Below are positions 24,884 through 36,461 of a DNA stretch of 64,000 bases, in pieces. The number at the start of each line of letters is the position of its first letter. The first letter of the stretch is position 1. This stretch comes from Protonemura montana. Lineage: Eukaryota > Arthropoda > Insecta > Plecoptera > Nemouridae. The notes beneath the pieces are model-generated. The model searched no databases. It was not told the DNA's origin and was given only the letters and a program-made list of their open reading frames with translations. The stretch lies in NCBI GenBank assembly GCA_947568835.1, contig OX387604.1, positions 15,529,076-15,593,075 on the forward strand. Reading direction: 5' to 3'. A program made the translations under genes and the position numbers.

Positions 24884-27778
24884 CCTTAGAGAAAATAATA
24901 CGGTAGGGTAGAGCTGTATAAGGATAGGGCGAGTTTCTGCCCGATTGAGGCTGGTGTTCTGGTATGACGCTAGGGCGTAGTATTCGACGGTAGCGCCAAA
25001 CGGTGATTGCTAGTAACTTTTTGACTACTTTATCGACGTGCCTGAGGCTAACTAAGAAATAAATTCTTTGGGTCGAGCCAGGTACATCTGGTGGGCTCGA
25101 AAGGTTTACTATTTTTAGAAACTCAGAATCACAAACATGTGTAATCTTTTTGCTTAGCAGGCTAGCGAAATATTAGGCCCCCGTTTTACCTGCGTTTTCA
25201 AATACTAGCTGAGAGTGGTTTCGGTAAAAGCGACCTTTACTCACAATGCGTCAAAACGTACTCCACACATATTATTCATAAAACAGATATATTTAATTAT
25301 TTGTGGAGTCAATCTTATTCCCAACATTTGATGCATTTTGTTAACTGAATATGCGATTTGTTAAGATGATAAGATTTTTTTATTGGAAGCATATTAAATC
25401 ACCAGTTACACCTCGAAAGCGTAAGCTGATGAAGAATTTGGGAGCCGCTAAATTAGCGGTAAAGCGTAGCAAAAGCCAGGCGGTATATTGGAAGAATAAA
25501 CATTCAATGATTCGTGATTTGTCAAGAGAGGATGTAGCAATAGCTTCCGCTTCGTTTTTGCCTCCTGACGTGCACACGTTTTTCAAAATGCAATTGCTGC
25601 ATAAGAAAACGCAGAAATGGACTTCTGCTGAAAAACAGCTCGCACTGGCCATGCATTACAAGAGCCCTGTCTTGTATTCAGATTTAAGGGAGAGGTTTGA
25701 TTTCAATCTGCCGGGCAAGTCTGCAATTGAGAGATGGCTCAGTGAGTTGGACTTGCAGCCAGGTCTATGCGCATCGCTGATGTCAAAGCTGCGCGAAAAG
25801 ATGGCCCAAATGTCCCCTGTTGAGCGCGAGTGCGTTCTTGTTTTCGACGAAATGTCGATTAAGAGAGATCTGCAATATTCCCCTCGATATGACTTGATTG
25901 AAGGTTTCGAAGATTGAAGATTTGGGTGAATTGGGTAGGAAGGCGACCTCTGGATCACATATTCTTGTATTTATGATTCGTGGCCTTAATTTTAGTTACA
26001 AGATGCCCTTGGCATTTTCTGTGGCTGGCACAAATGTGTCTGGGGATGATATGTTGAAATTAGTGAAACAAAATATCATAGCCCTATTTGAAGCGGGTGC
26101 GGTAGGTCGTGCTTTCACATGTGACCAGGGGTCGAACTACCAATCTCTAATGAAGAAGTTGAATCTGGAGCTTGGCGAACAATTTTTCAAACACCCAAAT
26201 GGTCGTAAAATATATGCTCTTTACGACGTGCCACATTTGTTCAAAAGCATCAGAAACAATTTGATCAGCAAAGATTTCTTTGTCGCGCTAGACGGTGTTG
26301 TCCAGCAAGTGTCTTGGCGCGATGTGCGAGATGCTTATGTCATAGACCAGGGATCAAACTTGGCTAGAGGCAATGTTAAGTTAAGCACTCGACACATTGC
26401 ACCTAATAAATTTGACAGGATGTCTGTGAATCTGGCTGTCCAAGCGCTCTCGGGGTCAACGGCGGCGTTGATAAACACGTTGATTGGGACCGGAGAGTTA
26501 AAATCGAGAACTGCATCGTCCACTGCTAAATTCATAGGCATCCTCAATAATCTCTTTGACGCACTGAACAGCTCAATTATGTTGGTTTCGAACCATTATA
26601 ATTGTGCTATATCTAGGAAAAATCGGATTGCTCGGAACACTTTAGAAAATGCTCCTGAATTCATTGATACTTGGGTGGTGTGTAAGCGGACATCGCGGGA
26701 CAGGCTTTATCCCCCTTGCTTCGTAGGGCTCAGAAATACCATCCGCGCCATCCTTGAATTGTTGAATGATTTGGAAGCAGAGGGTTATTATTTCCTCCTC
26801 ACTCCTCGCTTAAACCAAGATCCCATTGAGTGTTTGTTTTCGATGATTCGAGCTCGTGGTGGATTCGATCGCAATCCAACGACTCGGCAGTTGATTCGCT
26901 TTTGGTGGCCATCATTGCAATGCAGTTTATAAGAGTGTCGAAGTCATCGAACACAAATTGAACACAAATCGAACACATTTACCCTGTCCTGTCGCTTCGA
27001 CAAGTCAGTTGGATAAACAACACTGGTTCGCGTCGAATACCTGCAAGGAAGAAACAAAAGGAATTCTTTTTTCACCTTTGCCTCGGGCATACTTTATGTT
27101 TCCTGCACATAGAAAAACTAATTCGCAATAATTTGTGACAGCAACTGAAGGGATCGGATTATTTCTGTTGATTATATATTTCATAAGTCGCAATTTTATA
27201 GCATAAAACTAAAAAATAAAACGTCATCCAGAAACCTACGAAAATGTTTCAGATTTAGATTGTTTTTAAACAATTAGTTGCAGAAAGAAAATACCGCTGT
27301 CAAAGATTAAATTCCACTTTACACTTACAAGTAAAGAACCTGAATGAGCCTGATGTTCAAAATCTCTTAAGATTAAAAGTAACCATCGACAAGGATGAAA
27401 TGGATTTCCTTGTTTCAAGTCACAGAGTCCATGTAAACATTAGAGTTGATTTGGTATCGTCTCACGACGATACTCGGGACTGGTGAACAGAATGGTCGCT
27501 ACCCGCTTCTAAAAATAGCACACCCTTTTCGCTACCTGGCAATTGCGATCCCGCCGACAGGCTCACAAATATCGCATTTTCTGACATAGCCTGAGCCGAG
27601 TCGGTAAGGTAGTCATGTAGTTCCTAGGCAGTGCCACTAAAATCCCGCAATCGCTAGCTGCTGTCACCCCAAACGACTGCTGCGATCATGGTGTGATGCC
27701 ACAGAAGGTCCACAAAGTTGACAGAAACTTTAACACAGACTGTACGGCTCTACCCTACCCGTATTATTTTCTCTAAGG
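24884..27778 (+). mobile_element. P-element-like DNA transposon, decayed
   Basis: The element is about 2.9 kb, bounded by inverted repeats of about 36 bp that begin CCTTAGAGAAAATAATACGG and continue, after a 1-base indel, with TAGGGTAGAGC at both ends. TATAG stands directly outside both ends, but a clean 8-bp target duplication, normal for P elements, is not visible. It may be eroded, or the inverted repeat may extend outward to AAAGC. It encodes a P/THAP9-like transposase with frameshifts (25351-26961). About 470 bp before and 800 bp after the frame are non-coding. It lies just 3' of TBC1D15, outside the gene. Confidence 0.85.
25351..26961 (+). pseudogene. P/THAP9-like transposase, frameshifted
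   Basis: Two overlapping frames (25351-25917 and 25898-26932) make one protein. The first holds a basic segment and a predicted coiled region, then the helix-rich block KWTSAEKQLALAMHYKSP, and ends in FDEMSIKRDLQ at the start of the RNase H-like domain. The second continues with ALYDVPHLFKSIRNNL and ends near LNQDPIECLFSMIRARGG, a hallmark of P transposases and THAP9. The break is a 7-bp tandem duplication of GAAGATT at 25909-25922. A second shift near 26897 seems to split off the last residues, whose stop would be at 26961. The N-terminal THAP zinc finger is not visible. The element therefore cannot make an intact enzyme as sequenced. Confidence 0.85.
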
Positions 27779-30270
27779 TATAGCTTTTTATCCACATCAG
27801 CCCAATCAATATCCAGATGCCTAAGCTGAGGGACCAAACATTGAAAAAAAAACTCATAAAAATTGTGATTTCACATCTAGTTTTTTGCTAAGTGATGTTT
27901 GGGAAGACCAAAAGCTGCAAAAGCCTTTAACTTGAATCGTATTATGCTATTATTTTTAGTTTCTAGAATCTTAACTAGATGGCTACGCCGCTTATCTATA
28001 ACAGCCAACTAACGTCAACAGCTGAGAGTTGCAGCATTCTATATAGTTGGTGCCCAAGAATTGACATGGTTGCGGCGGCTGCCCCTGCTCTCTTCCTTGC
28101 TTGCATACTGCATTGCAGCTCAATATGTTTTTGTGCATTTCTTTTTTTGCAATGCACACGGTCAGAAGAACATTATCGAGACATGTGCTCCTATGATGGG
28201 GAAACAACTAATCGCTTCAACAGCAAGTCTGAAAAGCCAGTCTGAAACTATCTTATTCTTTTTTATCGTGCATACTATACTTAATAGGCCTGATATAGGC
28301 TTTAATTATACATCCAAGTACATTCTCATTAAAAAACATAATTAAAATCTCATACGAGTAGGTATTAAAAGTTGGAAACGATAGTCTAAAATAGCGGGCA
28401 AGAGCTGAAGCAGAGTGAATAAGATCTGGGCTGGTTAGTCACGTATCAGAGAAGGCAACGTTTCCAGAGCCAGTATCATGTTCGAAAGGAACGGCTTTCT
28501 GCGTTTCTGGCCTTCGTATTTTGCCTGTGCCCGTGCCCGTGCCCGCCGTGCAGCGATGGCATGCCAGTGTGCACCGTTGAAACCTCAGAATAACGCCCCA
28601 AGGGATGCACCAAATACTAGCCGGGGTTGCCGCCGCCGGGAAAGTTTTCATTCAGTAAAAGGTAAAAACTGAAACTAAGCGTCTGTTTGGTAATACAAAT
28701 TTTACTTATATTTTACAGTTTATTTTTTTGACATTTGATCGATTACTTTCAGCGTTTTTAATTCACAAGATTTGGCGTTTTTGTGTAAATTATTTACTAA
28801 ATTGCGACTATTCGTAACATTGGCAAAGGAACGTTAATATTTACTCAAAAAAACTGAAATAATATGTAACTCCCCAGTAGGACTAGTTTTTGAGAATACA
28901 ATTTGGTGTGTTCTCTTTTGAAAATGTAAACGGTGTTATTTCAAATTTCGAACTCAACCCTTCTATATATTCTACCTAAGGTTACAAAAAAAAATATATA
29001 AAATTATAAAATTAAAAAAATTGGGAGATGTTGCATTGACGGCATCACCTTAAAATGACACGTATGGAGTACCTTTCAGCTCTCTTGAGATTAGCTGTAA
29101 ACAATGGTATTTTAGGCTTCATAAGTTAGGAATCTGTGCGGGCCGATCACTGAGCTTGCAGCATTTCCTAACCCTATCTCTCCTAGTTCTACCCAGAGAG
29201 GTACAATGAGGTCCCTTGAAGTCAGGAGCCGATCCCGATTCAATCGCCTTCCGTTTCTTCTGGCACACTGTCACCATGACCCGTCGTCACTAATGCTTCT
29301 AGTTTATTATACTTCGCTCTTACATAAAGGCGATTCGTTGATGTTGTCATTTTTTTGTAATGTCTGTCAGGGCTAACTTTTCATTATTTATACACTTACT
29401 TGTTAGTCCATAGGTATTCATATCAAAATAAGTGAGAAAACAGCTAACAGAAAACTAAAAACCCATATCTACATATTTTTATGAGAAGCTGGAACATAAG
29501 AATTTTTTTCGCATTAGATCTATCGAAGATTTTTACTTTTTTTATTATTTTCTTTTCTTCCAGACAACAGTTGTAAATGTAGGCACAATGTACCCGTTGA
29601 AATGTCTATTGCGCTCAATCGATTCAAGTGAACAAATTAGTGGTAATGCACAATTACATGCGTTTTCTCATTATATTTTACAAACCCATCTCATACAAAT
29701 TTATAAGCTAAATACCGATAGTGTCTGTCATTATTAGAGCAGTTATTAGAACACCGAACCATACGATTCAGAGCAGCTAGCATATACCTGCCTGGACAGT
29801 ATAACACTAGAATAATAATATAAAATGCAGTAATTTGACGATAATAAAAGAAGAAACGTCGAGAATTTTCTCGGAAGGTCCTAAGCCTAAATTATAATAT
29901 CCTCTCATTGCGTGGCCGAGCATCAAAGGTCTGTGATTACAGTCTAGAACTTGGATTCTTGGATGTATATGAACGGTCGTATCGCTCATTATCTGATGCG
30001 GCTGCCGTTTAGTTTCCCTGCTGCTGCTGCAGATGGATTTACTCATAACCTTACAAGTTTGTGTTTCAGCACCAATGGAGGCACTCCATATCAGGGAGGG
30101 GGATAGGTTTTTTCTAATTTTTATAATATATGCGTGGACTTTTCACTGACAGCTCTCCAAAAATGATATCCGGCAGTGGTATGTACTGGAACGATGTGGA
30201 CAGCAAAGCAAGATGATGAGTATAGTCAGTCGAATAAAAGAATTACGGAACTCAACCAACGCAATCTTGA

Positions 30271-30500
30271 TCACCGAAGGCAGCAAGAGCATTCGCCGTG
30301 GTCACCGTCACCGAGTTACCGACAGCACAAAATACAATAAACGATCACTGATGGCACAAAATAAAATATATGAACACTGAGGACACACAATTAATAAATT
30401 ATCACTGACACATCAAGGAATTCCATGCAGTCAATGGTAGGAACACTGTCGGCACAGACGCCATTAACCGACGCCATTCACCGACGGCACAGAACACACA
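30271..30500 (+). repeat. Degenerate tandem repeat with a CACYGANGGCACA core
   Basis: About seven units start TCACYGA or CACTGA and most include GGCACA followed by an A/T-rich tail, as at 30346 (TCACTGATGGCACAAAATAA). Units run from about 27 to 43 bp. They are too uneven for a CRISPR array, and the host is an animal. This looks like an old minisatellite. Confidence 0.55.
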
Positions 30501-31091
30501 GTATATAGGTTTTCAAGAAATATCAAATGACGGGCTACGAGCAAGCAATAAGCACATAAGGCTACCGAGCCTCACAAACGCCTCTGCAGGCATTCTGGTA
30601 TGGAAGGGGGTTGATTTTTGATTGAATATTGAAATTCTTCAATGAAACTATGAAATGAAGGACGTCTGAGAGGACAGAAATAAATAATTTGATTTTTCTT
30701 TTGGGAAATTGCAAGATTAAAGGCACCCGTTCAAAGTTTGATTATATTTGACGGTGTCTTATTCGGAACGTAAAATATGGAAAGTAAATACCTTCATGTG
30801 TAGTCGTATCGGCTGAAGGTTAGGGCGGCATTTATCTAGGGGAGACATCTTCGTAATTTAAATTCAGTACATGTTCTAAATAAATCTTGTTGCTCCCCAA
30901 AATGAGAGTCCATCAATACAATTTTTTAACTTCTTGCTAAAATAAATTGAGTTAAACATCATGGCGCTGAGAAAAACTTATACAAATTTAATTTTAAATT
31001 GCATACATTCACTAAAGGAAAGCATTGGTCTTAGCATTAGGTGACTCACCGCCATATTTGCAAGCAATAGTTCCTCAATTACCTCCATTAA

Positions 31092-31323
31092 TCCTTTCCT
31101 CTGTCAAATGTCATTCACGTTTTTTTTTCATTAGAGTTAAAGTGCAAATATTGGCGAATGCTTTTACCGTTATCATATACTTTAACATTTTTTGAAATGT
31201 AGATAATAAGGTAATTATTGCATATATTTCAAAAATACATTTTATTGTTGCTACAAATCGTTTTTTTTTTTTATGTAAGGTTCTTTTGTAAAATACTGTA
31301 AATCTATTGTGGACCAGAAAGGG
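31092..31323 (+). mobile_element. piggyBac-type MITE with TTAA target site, copy 2
   Basis: This 232-bp copy of the element at 3012-3242 is in the opposite orientation. It is flanked by TTAA on both sides (31088-31091 and 31324-31327), begins TCCTTTCCTCTGTC and ends CTATTGTGGACCAGAAAGGG. The inner half, including AATTATTGCATATATTT and TTTTATTGTTRCTA-type blocks, is well conserved between copies. No coding capacity is present. Confidence 0.8.
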
Positions 31324-31529
31324 TTAACATTTAATCGAACAAGAATTTTCCCAAAACGCGAAGATTTTATATATTATTGAAAAATATATGAATTATTTTA
31401 TATAATAATATAATATTAATATAATTTATTAATATAAATTATTGCGAAATATTATTGAATTATGAACTTTCTAGGTGACTGCTCACCAAAACCCATGCGC
31501 CTTCTTCAAAAGTAAGCCCAAAAATGGTA

Positions 31530-31560
<31 letters not shown>
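31530..31560 (+). repeat. Homopolymer run of 31 G
   Basis: An unbroken G run follows AAAAATGGTA. It is the longest homopolymer I noted in the window, a strong G-quadruplex candidate and a likely length-error site in any assembly. The open frame that spans it (poly-Gly) is an artefact. Confidence 0.95.
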
Positions 31561-31561
<1 letters not shown>

Positions 31562-34184
31562 CGCTTACATAGTCGCGCTTCCCCAAAAAATAGTAGCTCC
31601 GGCTCTGAAAACAATTACCTATATCTTAATCACCCAGTTACCAACATGGCCAATGCTGCAATAATCTTAGGAAACAAACAACATATATATCATGGTTTAC
31701 AATCTCCTGGTAGTAAGCAAGTCTGTAGGTTCATGGAAAATGGGAATAGCAATCTGTAATACTGAAAGAGTAGGAATTTACTTTGACAAGTTTCTGAGGT
31801 GATAATGTGAGCCTACAGCCACTTTGACTGTTGACGTTATCTCTTATGATTTTTTATTCTTTGAAAGATAACGGCAAATTGATTTGTGCTGTTTGAAAAT
31901 GCACTGTTTTGACAAAGCATTGATACTTGATTTTATCCAAAGACAACAATGACTTCTCTAGGGCTTATGTGAGAGTTTGGTAAAATCATTTCCCTCAGTT
32001 GGCGTATAGCTCTGTCAAATGGCGCACATATTGACCCAGCGGCTCATTGGTACGGCACATTATTTCAGTACATGTCGGAGGAATTACATGACAAAATATC
32101 AAGTCATGGAGGGGGGAGGGACTACGTTTGGTTTTGTTGGGAGTTCAGCCCTCACTCGTCAATAACCTATGTGGGACAACCGCCTGAAATTTTGGTGACT
32201 GGAATAAAAAAAAGATGTAACTTGAATCAGACTGGCAAGTAGAATTATTTCTGGGATCTAATACGGGCTTTACTTAAAACTGGTCGTGACACATAATTTT
32301 GGTTTGAGGGCTTTTAGGGACGGCGAAATTCCCCGGGTTCCACTGGGCTTCCGATTACAAGACAGCCCTCGCTCTGGGAATGTGAATCCGACATTAGCTT
32401 GCAAATAATTGGGGCTCACCATGGGCTACCTTACATAAAAAAAAGCCTTCGTGATTTTTTCACTGAAGGGGTTGTTAATATTTTCTCCACATATTTCGTT
32501 ACAATCAAACCCCCGTGGTCATATTGACAAACATTTGTGGTTTGGTACACATGGCACCATCATTTGATAATGATTTTGGCGACTAGTGTATCGTGGTACC
32601 CAGTTGTGGTACAAATGAAAGGCGCGTGTACGCGCGTATACCCTGGACTTCATTACTGGTGGCTCTAAGCTGATAGTACCAAAATTTTAAAGCGTTAGTG
32701 GGGTAGGTTTAACGCCTGTCCAAAGATGTTTGATTTTGGTAGGTGCCGTAATTTTTAGGTAGGTATACTTCAGTGGCTAGGTAGCGAGGAGTGCTTTAAC
32801 TGCATGTAAATGCTAGGGATGCCAGCGGGTAATTCAACCAGTGGCGTAACTTAAAATTAATAATAAGATCCTAAATAGTAGGATAGAAATCATTTTCATA
32901 ACTCGTGGTTATAATATTTTTAATCGTTGTTCTTTTTCTGAAATGAAATGATTCAAAATGTCAAAATCGTTTATTCTTTTCGTCCTTATTTTCGTTCTTA
33001 ATTCTTCTTCTTTAAAATATTTGCAAGGCGCCCATTCGAATGTTATTCGTACGTTCCTCGAGCATAGGGTAACTTTAAAGGTAGCACCAAATATTTTAAG
33101 TTTTACACTGGAAAGTTAACCTTAAATAAATTAGGTCCCATGCCCCGCACTTAGTAGTGTAGGGTAGTTATTACGCCACTGAATACGGTATGGGGCGGTA
33201 GTTACACCACGGTTACACCACTGCTAGCAGGGCCAGGCAGGCAGGTAGCTATCTTGCTCTCGGCAGGCGAGCGAAGTGTCTAGCATCGTCTCTTCAGTAC
33301 CCTTTCCCTTCCCTCGACCATATCTTTAGCTCGGGCATCATGCAACCTGCTGGTTGGAGAAGGTGGAGAAGGTCTCTTCCACCACCGCCACCGCCGCCAC
33401 CATTCGATGGCTAGCTGGCTGAATAACCAGCAGGCCACTGGCACCGACAAACACATAGTCAGTATAACCGGCACCGTCACCGGAGCACGCAGTGGCTGCA
33501 TACAATGTCCAAGAGCCGAGCATGTCTGCTAAAATATAGTTTCGCGTCTTTTATCGAGTTTCTACTACAGTTCAAAGATGCCATCATGGCACGGTAGTGG
33601 TTTAACAGTTCGGTGTCGTTTAATTTATGTGTTTTTTCGTATCATTTTTATTCGTGTGAAAGTTTAACTATAGTGAGCGATATAGTCGCATTTTTTTTAT
33701 AGTGCAAGTGTGATAATTTATTGACAAGGTGCCGATACGATTGGATTACTGTTGTTGTTGACGACGTTGTTGTGGTTTTTGTTGTTTTAAACAAACCAGC
33801 GTCATTTAGGTATGCTGTCTTATCTTTTCTACTAGCGTTGATCAAATGTGATATTACTTTTATAAAAAATATTTGGTATTTTTATCCAGTGGGACAACCT
33901 GATTTTAGTCTGGTTCGCTTCTCCTTGCGAACGAGTGCAGTTTCTAGAAACCTGCTGGCCGTACGCTTTGCATATAGGGAGACTTGAATGCACGATGAAA
34001 CGTGGTGTTTTTTCCACGCGTTGGATTCCGGCACTGTTTTGCTGAGAGTGTTGGCTAGTTTGATTACTGGAAGGCTGCAGGCTGAGAGACTGAGAGCAGC
34101 TAGCTGCTAATTGTTGCTGCAGCTCGAACTAGCCGCAGGCTCAAAGCTTTCACCTCGATCTCCTGGCGTCCCATCCGAGGTTCA

Positions 34185-34478
34185 TCAATAATCTATCCAT
34201 CCGTTATCAAACCGTTATCAATTCGTGGTCCTCAATAATCTATCCATCCGTTATCAAACCGTTATCAATTCGTGGTCCATACTATGAACCTTACATCTTC
34301 CAGTCTTTATCAATTCGTGCACCATACAATTATTCCTACATCTTCCAGCGTTTAGTGATCCATAGAATAGTTATTTAATCTTCCAGCCGTTAGTGATCCA
34401 CAGAATGATTATTACATCTTCCAGACTTTATCAATTCATGCACCACACTTCCAGCCTTTATCAATTCATGCACCACAC
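34185..34478 (+). repeat. Minisatellite cluster: 47-bp perfect duplication, then 30-bp units
   Basis: A 47-bp unit is repeated exactly at 34185-34231 and 34232-34278; it contains TCAATAATCTATCCATCCG and CCGTTATCAATTCGTGG. Related degenerate units follow, ending in two near-identical 30-bp copies at 34418-34447 and 34448-34477 built on CTTCCAGCCTTTATCAATTC. The shared TTATCAATTC element suggests one origin. The perfect identity of the 47-bp pair implies a recent duplication. Confidence 0.85.
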
Positions 34479-35894
34479 TTCCAGTGTGTATCCATTCGTT
34501 TTCCGTCCTTCGTCCACCCGCGGTCCACTCGTTATCCACCTGTCGATATTTATCCATCCGTATTCCAATTTATAAACGACCCATACCCCAATTAAATCCA
34601 GAGAGTAGCAGAATCACTACCGCGCTTCAAGTAGACTGCATCGATTCACTGATTCCCTGATCCACTCGAATATTGGGTGTTTCACAAGCCATCTGCTAAA
34701 CTCAAATTAAGCTTGTAAATGACGCTCGGCTGCATAGGACCCCATCCCATTCCACCCAGTGCGCATTTGAATCTTATTCAATGTGGATTAGCAAGTTAGA
34801 TACCTACCTCACCTAGATTACCAGCCTGCTGAAAGCTTTAAAGCATCTCAAAGTTTTCGCCTGGTTCAAGCAGGTATTTCGTTCCTTTCTATCGCTGTTT
34901 TGTCATTGTCGAAATGAAATGCCCATGCTGAGGTTGTCAGAGTAGATGATGCACTTTCTTCAATTATTCGACTGTGAACATAGCTGACAAAATTGCCACT
35001 CAACATTTCAACGTGGGCTATCAAAAGAGAATGAAAGGAAACAAGCTAGTTAGAAAAGGGTTGCTTTTTGAAATGTTCTTGAATATACTGATGGCTTTTT
35101 ATTTCATTTCTGTTAGCCTTTTTAAAGCAAAACAAATACAACTTTTATATTAGATTACACTTGGGCTATAACACTCTTATTTATGGGGGATTAATCGTGA
35201 GGAGAGGTAGGCAAATAGAATATAAAATACTATGATAGATCTCAATGAATACCAACAGAGAGTTTGGTGAAATATATTACCATATAACGCTCTGTGTGAG
35301 ACATCATTCTGTAGCTGAGCAGGTATAGCCCGATTGTTTCGATTCTAGACATTAGACGCGCTTTTTTCTAATGTCATCGATTCATGTCATCGCCTATCTG
35401 TCAGGTTATACCGATGACAAATCCAGGGAGTAGCACCCTTTTAATCAAGGTCACTTGCAACTGCCAATCAAAGACTTGTGAGAGAGAGAGGGGACGATTC
35501 AAGCTGACCTTTTAATTCCATTACATTCTTTAGGAACACCAGGTCAACAGCCCTAAATGACACTTTGTGCTTGCTGTCTAAGAGGGTTAGCTGCTTGTAG
35601 GTTTAGCACCCTGTTGGATCAAGTTATGCGGAGAATGCTCTTTAGGTTATCTCGCTGTAGGGTTAGAGCGCAGTACGGGTATATAAATAGTAACGCTATT
35701 TTCGCATTGTCTTTGGTCATGTGATTCCTAGTCTGGTTGTGACCAAAGACTGTGCATTGATCAGCGATCAGCGTATCCCAAATATTTCCATTTCAATTTT
35801 TCGGTATCAATCTTCATCCAATAGAAGAGAGAATCATTTGTCCGTGTGGGTCGGGCATACTATCTGCCTCCCGAGACTGGAATGTCAGCACATA

Positions 35895-36078
35895 TTCGTA
35901 TAGCCCGGGCAGAGTATCCTTGCACCATTTGTACCCCTCCGTTATTACAGGTTTGCATAACGCGGGCAAACCATCATTGCACTATTTTTTTTTATTATTT
36001 GTAACCCTCCGTTAGCACAGGTTCGCATCACGCGGACAAATGATCCTTGCACATTTTGAACCCCTCCGTTATCACAGG
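35895..36078 (+). repeat. Three-copy tandem repeat upstream of Dachsous
   Basis: Units at 35895-35951 (57 bp), 35952-36021 (70 bp) and 36022-36078 (57 bp) share the order CGCGGGCAAA-like, CCTTGCAC-like, CCCTCCGTTA and CACAGG. The middle unit is longer because of a T-rich insertion. The array ends about 380 bp before the Dachsous start codon and about 300 bp before the likely acceptor of its coding exon, so it lies in a 5' UTR intron or promoter. Confidence 0.75.
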
Positions 36079-36382
36079 GTCTCCAATCACTCAACGTGTT
36101 TTTAGACTTAAGGGTGATCATGAGATGCATAAACTTGTTAGCTCAGTTGGTCATATTTATCGCCAAATTTATTTGATCCTATGCTACGGCCTTAGCCGCA
36201 TCTGCAAAGGGAGGAATCAATTGGCCACAGTGTTCATAAACTTTGGTCATTAAAGTTGATGAAAATGTGTCTTGTAAGGTTGCGTTGCAAGAAAAGGAGA
36301 AGGAATTCCGATTTATCACAACGAACACCGCTCCGTGCCAGCCATATAAGTATCCTAACAATCTCACTAACTTTGTTGCAGG

Positions 36383-36461
36383 AGCAGAGATGAGATCGCT
36401 GGTGACCGGTTGACCAGACGACGGGTGACGGGTGACGGGTGGCTGGTGACAGCGCAGAGCA
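36383..36461 (+). promoter_or_regulatory. Dachsous 5' leader with acceptor, uORF and 7-bp repeats
   Basis: AACTTTGTTGCAG ends at 36382 and is a good splice acceptor, so this exon probably begins at 36383 and a non-coding first exon lies upstream. The leader contains a complete short uORF at 36391-36414 (ATG, six more codons, TGA; MRSLVTG), out of frame with the main start, followed by three exact copies of ACGGGTG (36421-36441). The main ATG at 36462 has G at -3. Confidence 0.5.

Larger units (their letters stand above)
27784..36382. other. Long interval with repeats and no convincing gene
   Basis: No open frame here has a recognisable domain. It holds degenerate tandem repeats at 30271-30500, an AT-rich patch at 31370-31450, a piggyBac-type MITE at 31092-31323, a run of 31 G at 31530-31560, minisatellites at 34185-34478 and a triplicated repeat at 35895-36078. 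A GC-richer patch at about 33.2-33.5 kb with CCACCGCCACCGCC runs could be a promoter or non-coding first exon of Dachsous, but no start site can be fixed. The short frames at 28.4-28.7 kb follow a GTGCCC repeat and look random. Confidence 0.5.

Noticed and set aside
30271..30500. CRISPR-like alternation of repeat and spacer
   Set aside because: Units are degenerate, spacings vary from about 27 to 43 bp, no cas genes exist and the genome is animal.
31475..31759. 94-codon frame with a poly-glycine tract
   Set aside because: It is created by the G31 homopolymer and its flanks have no protein character.
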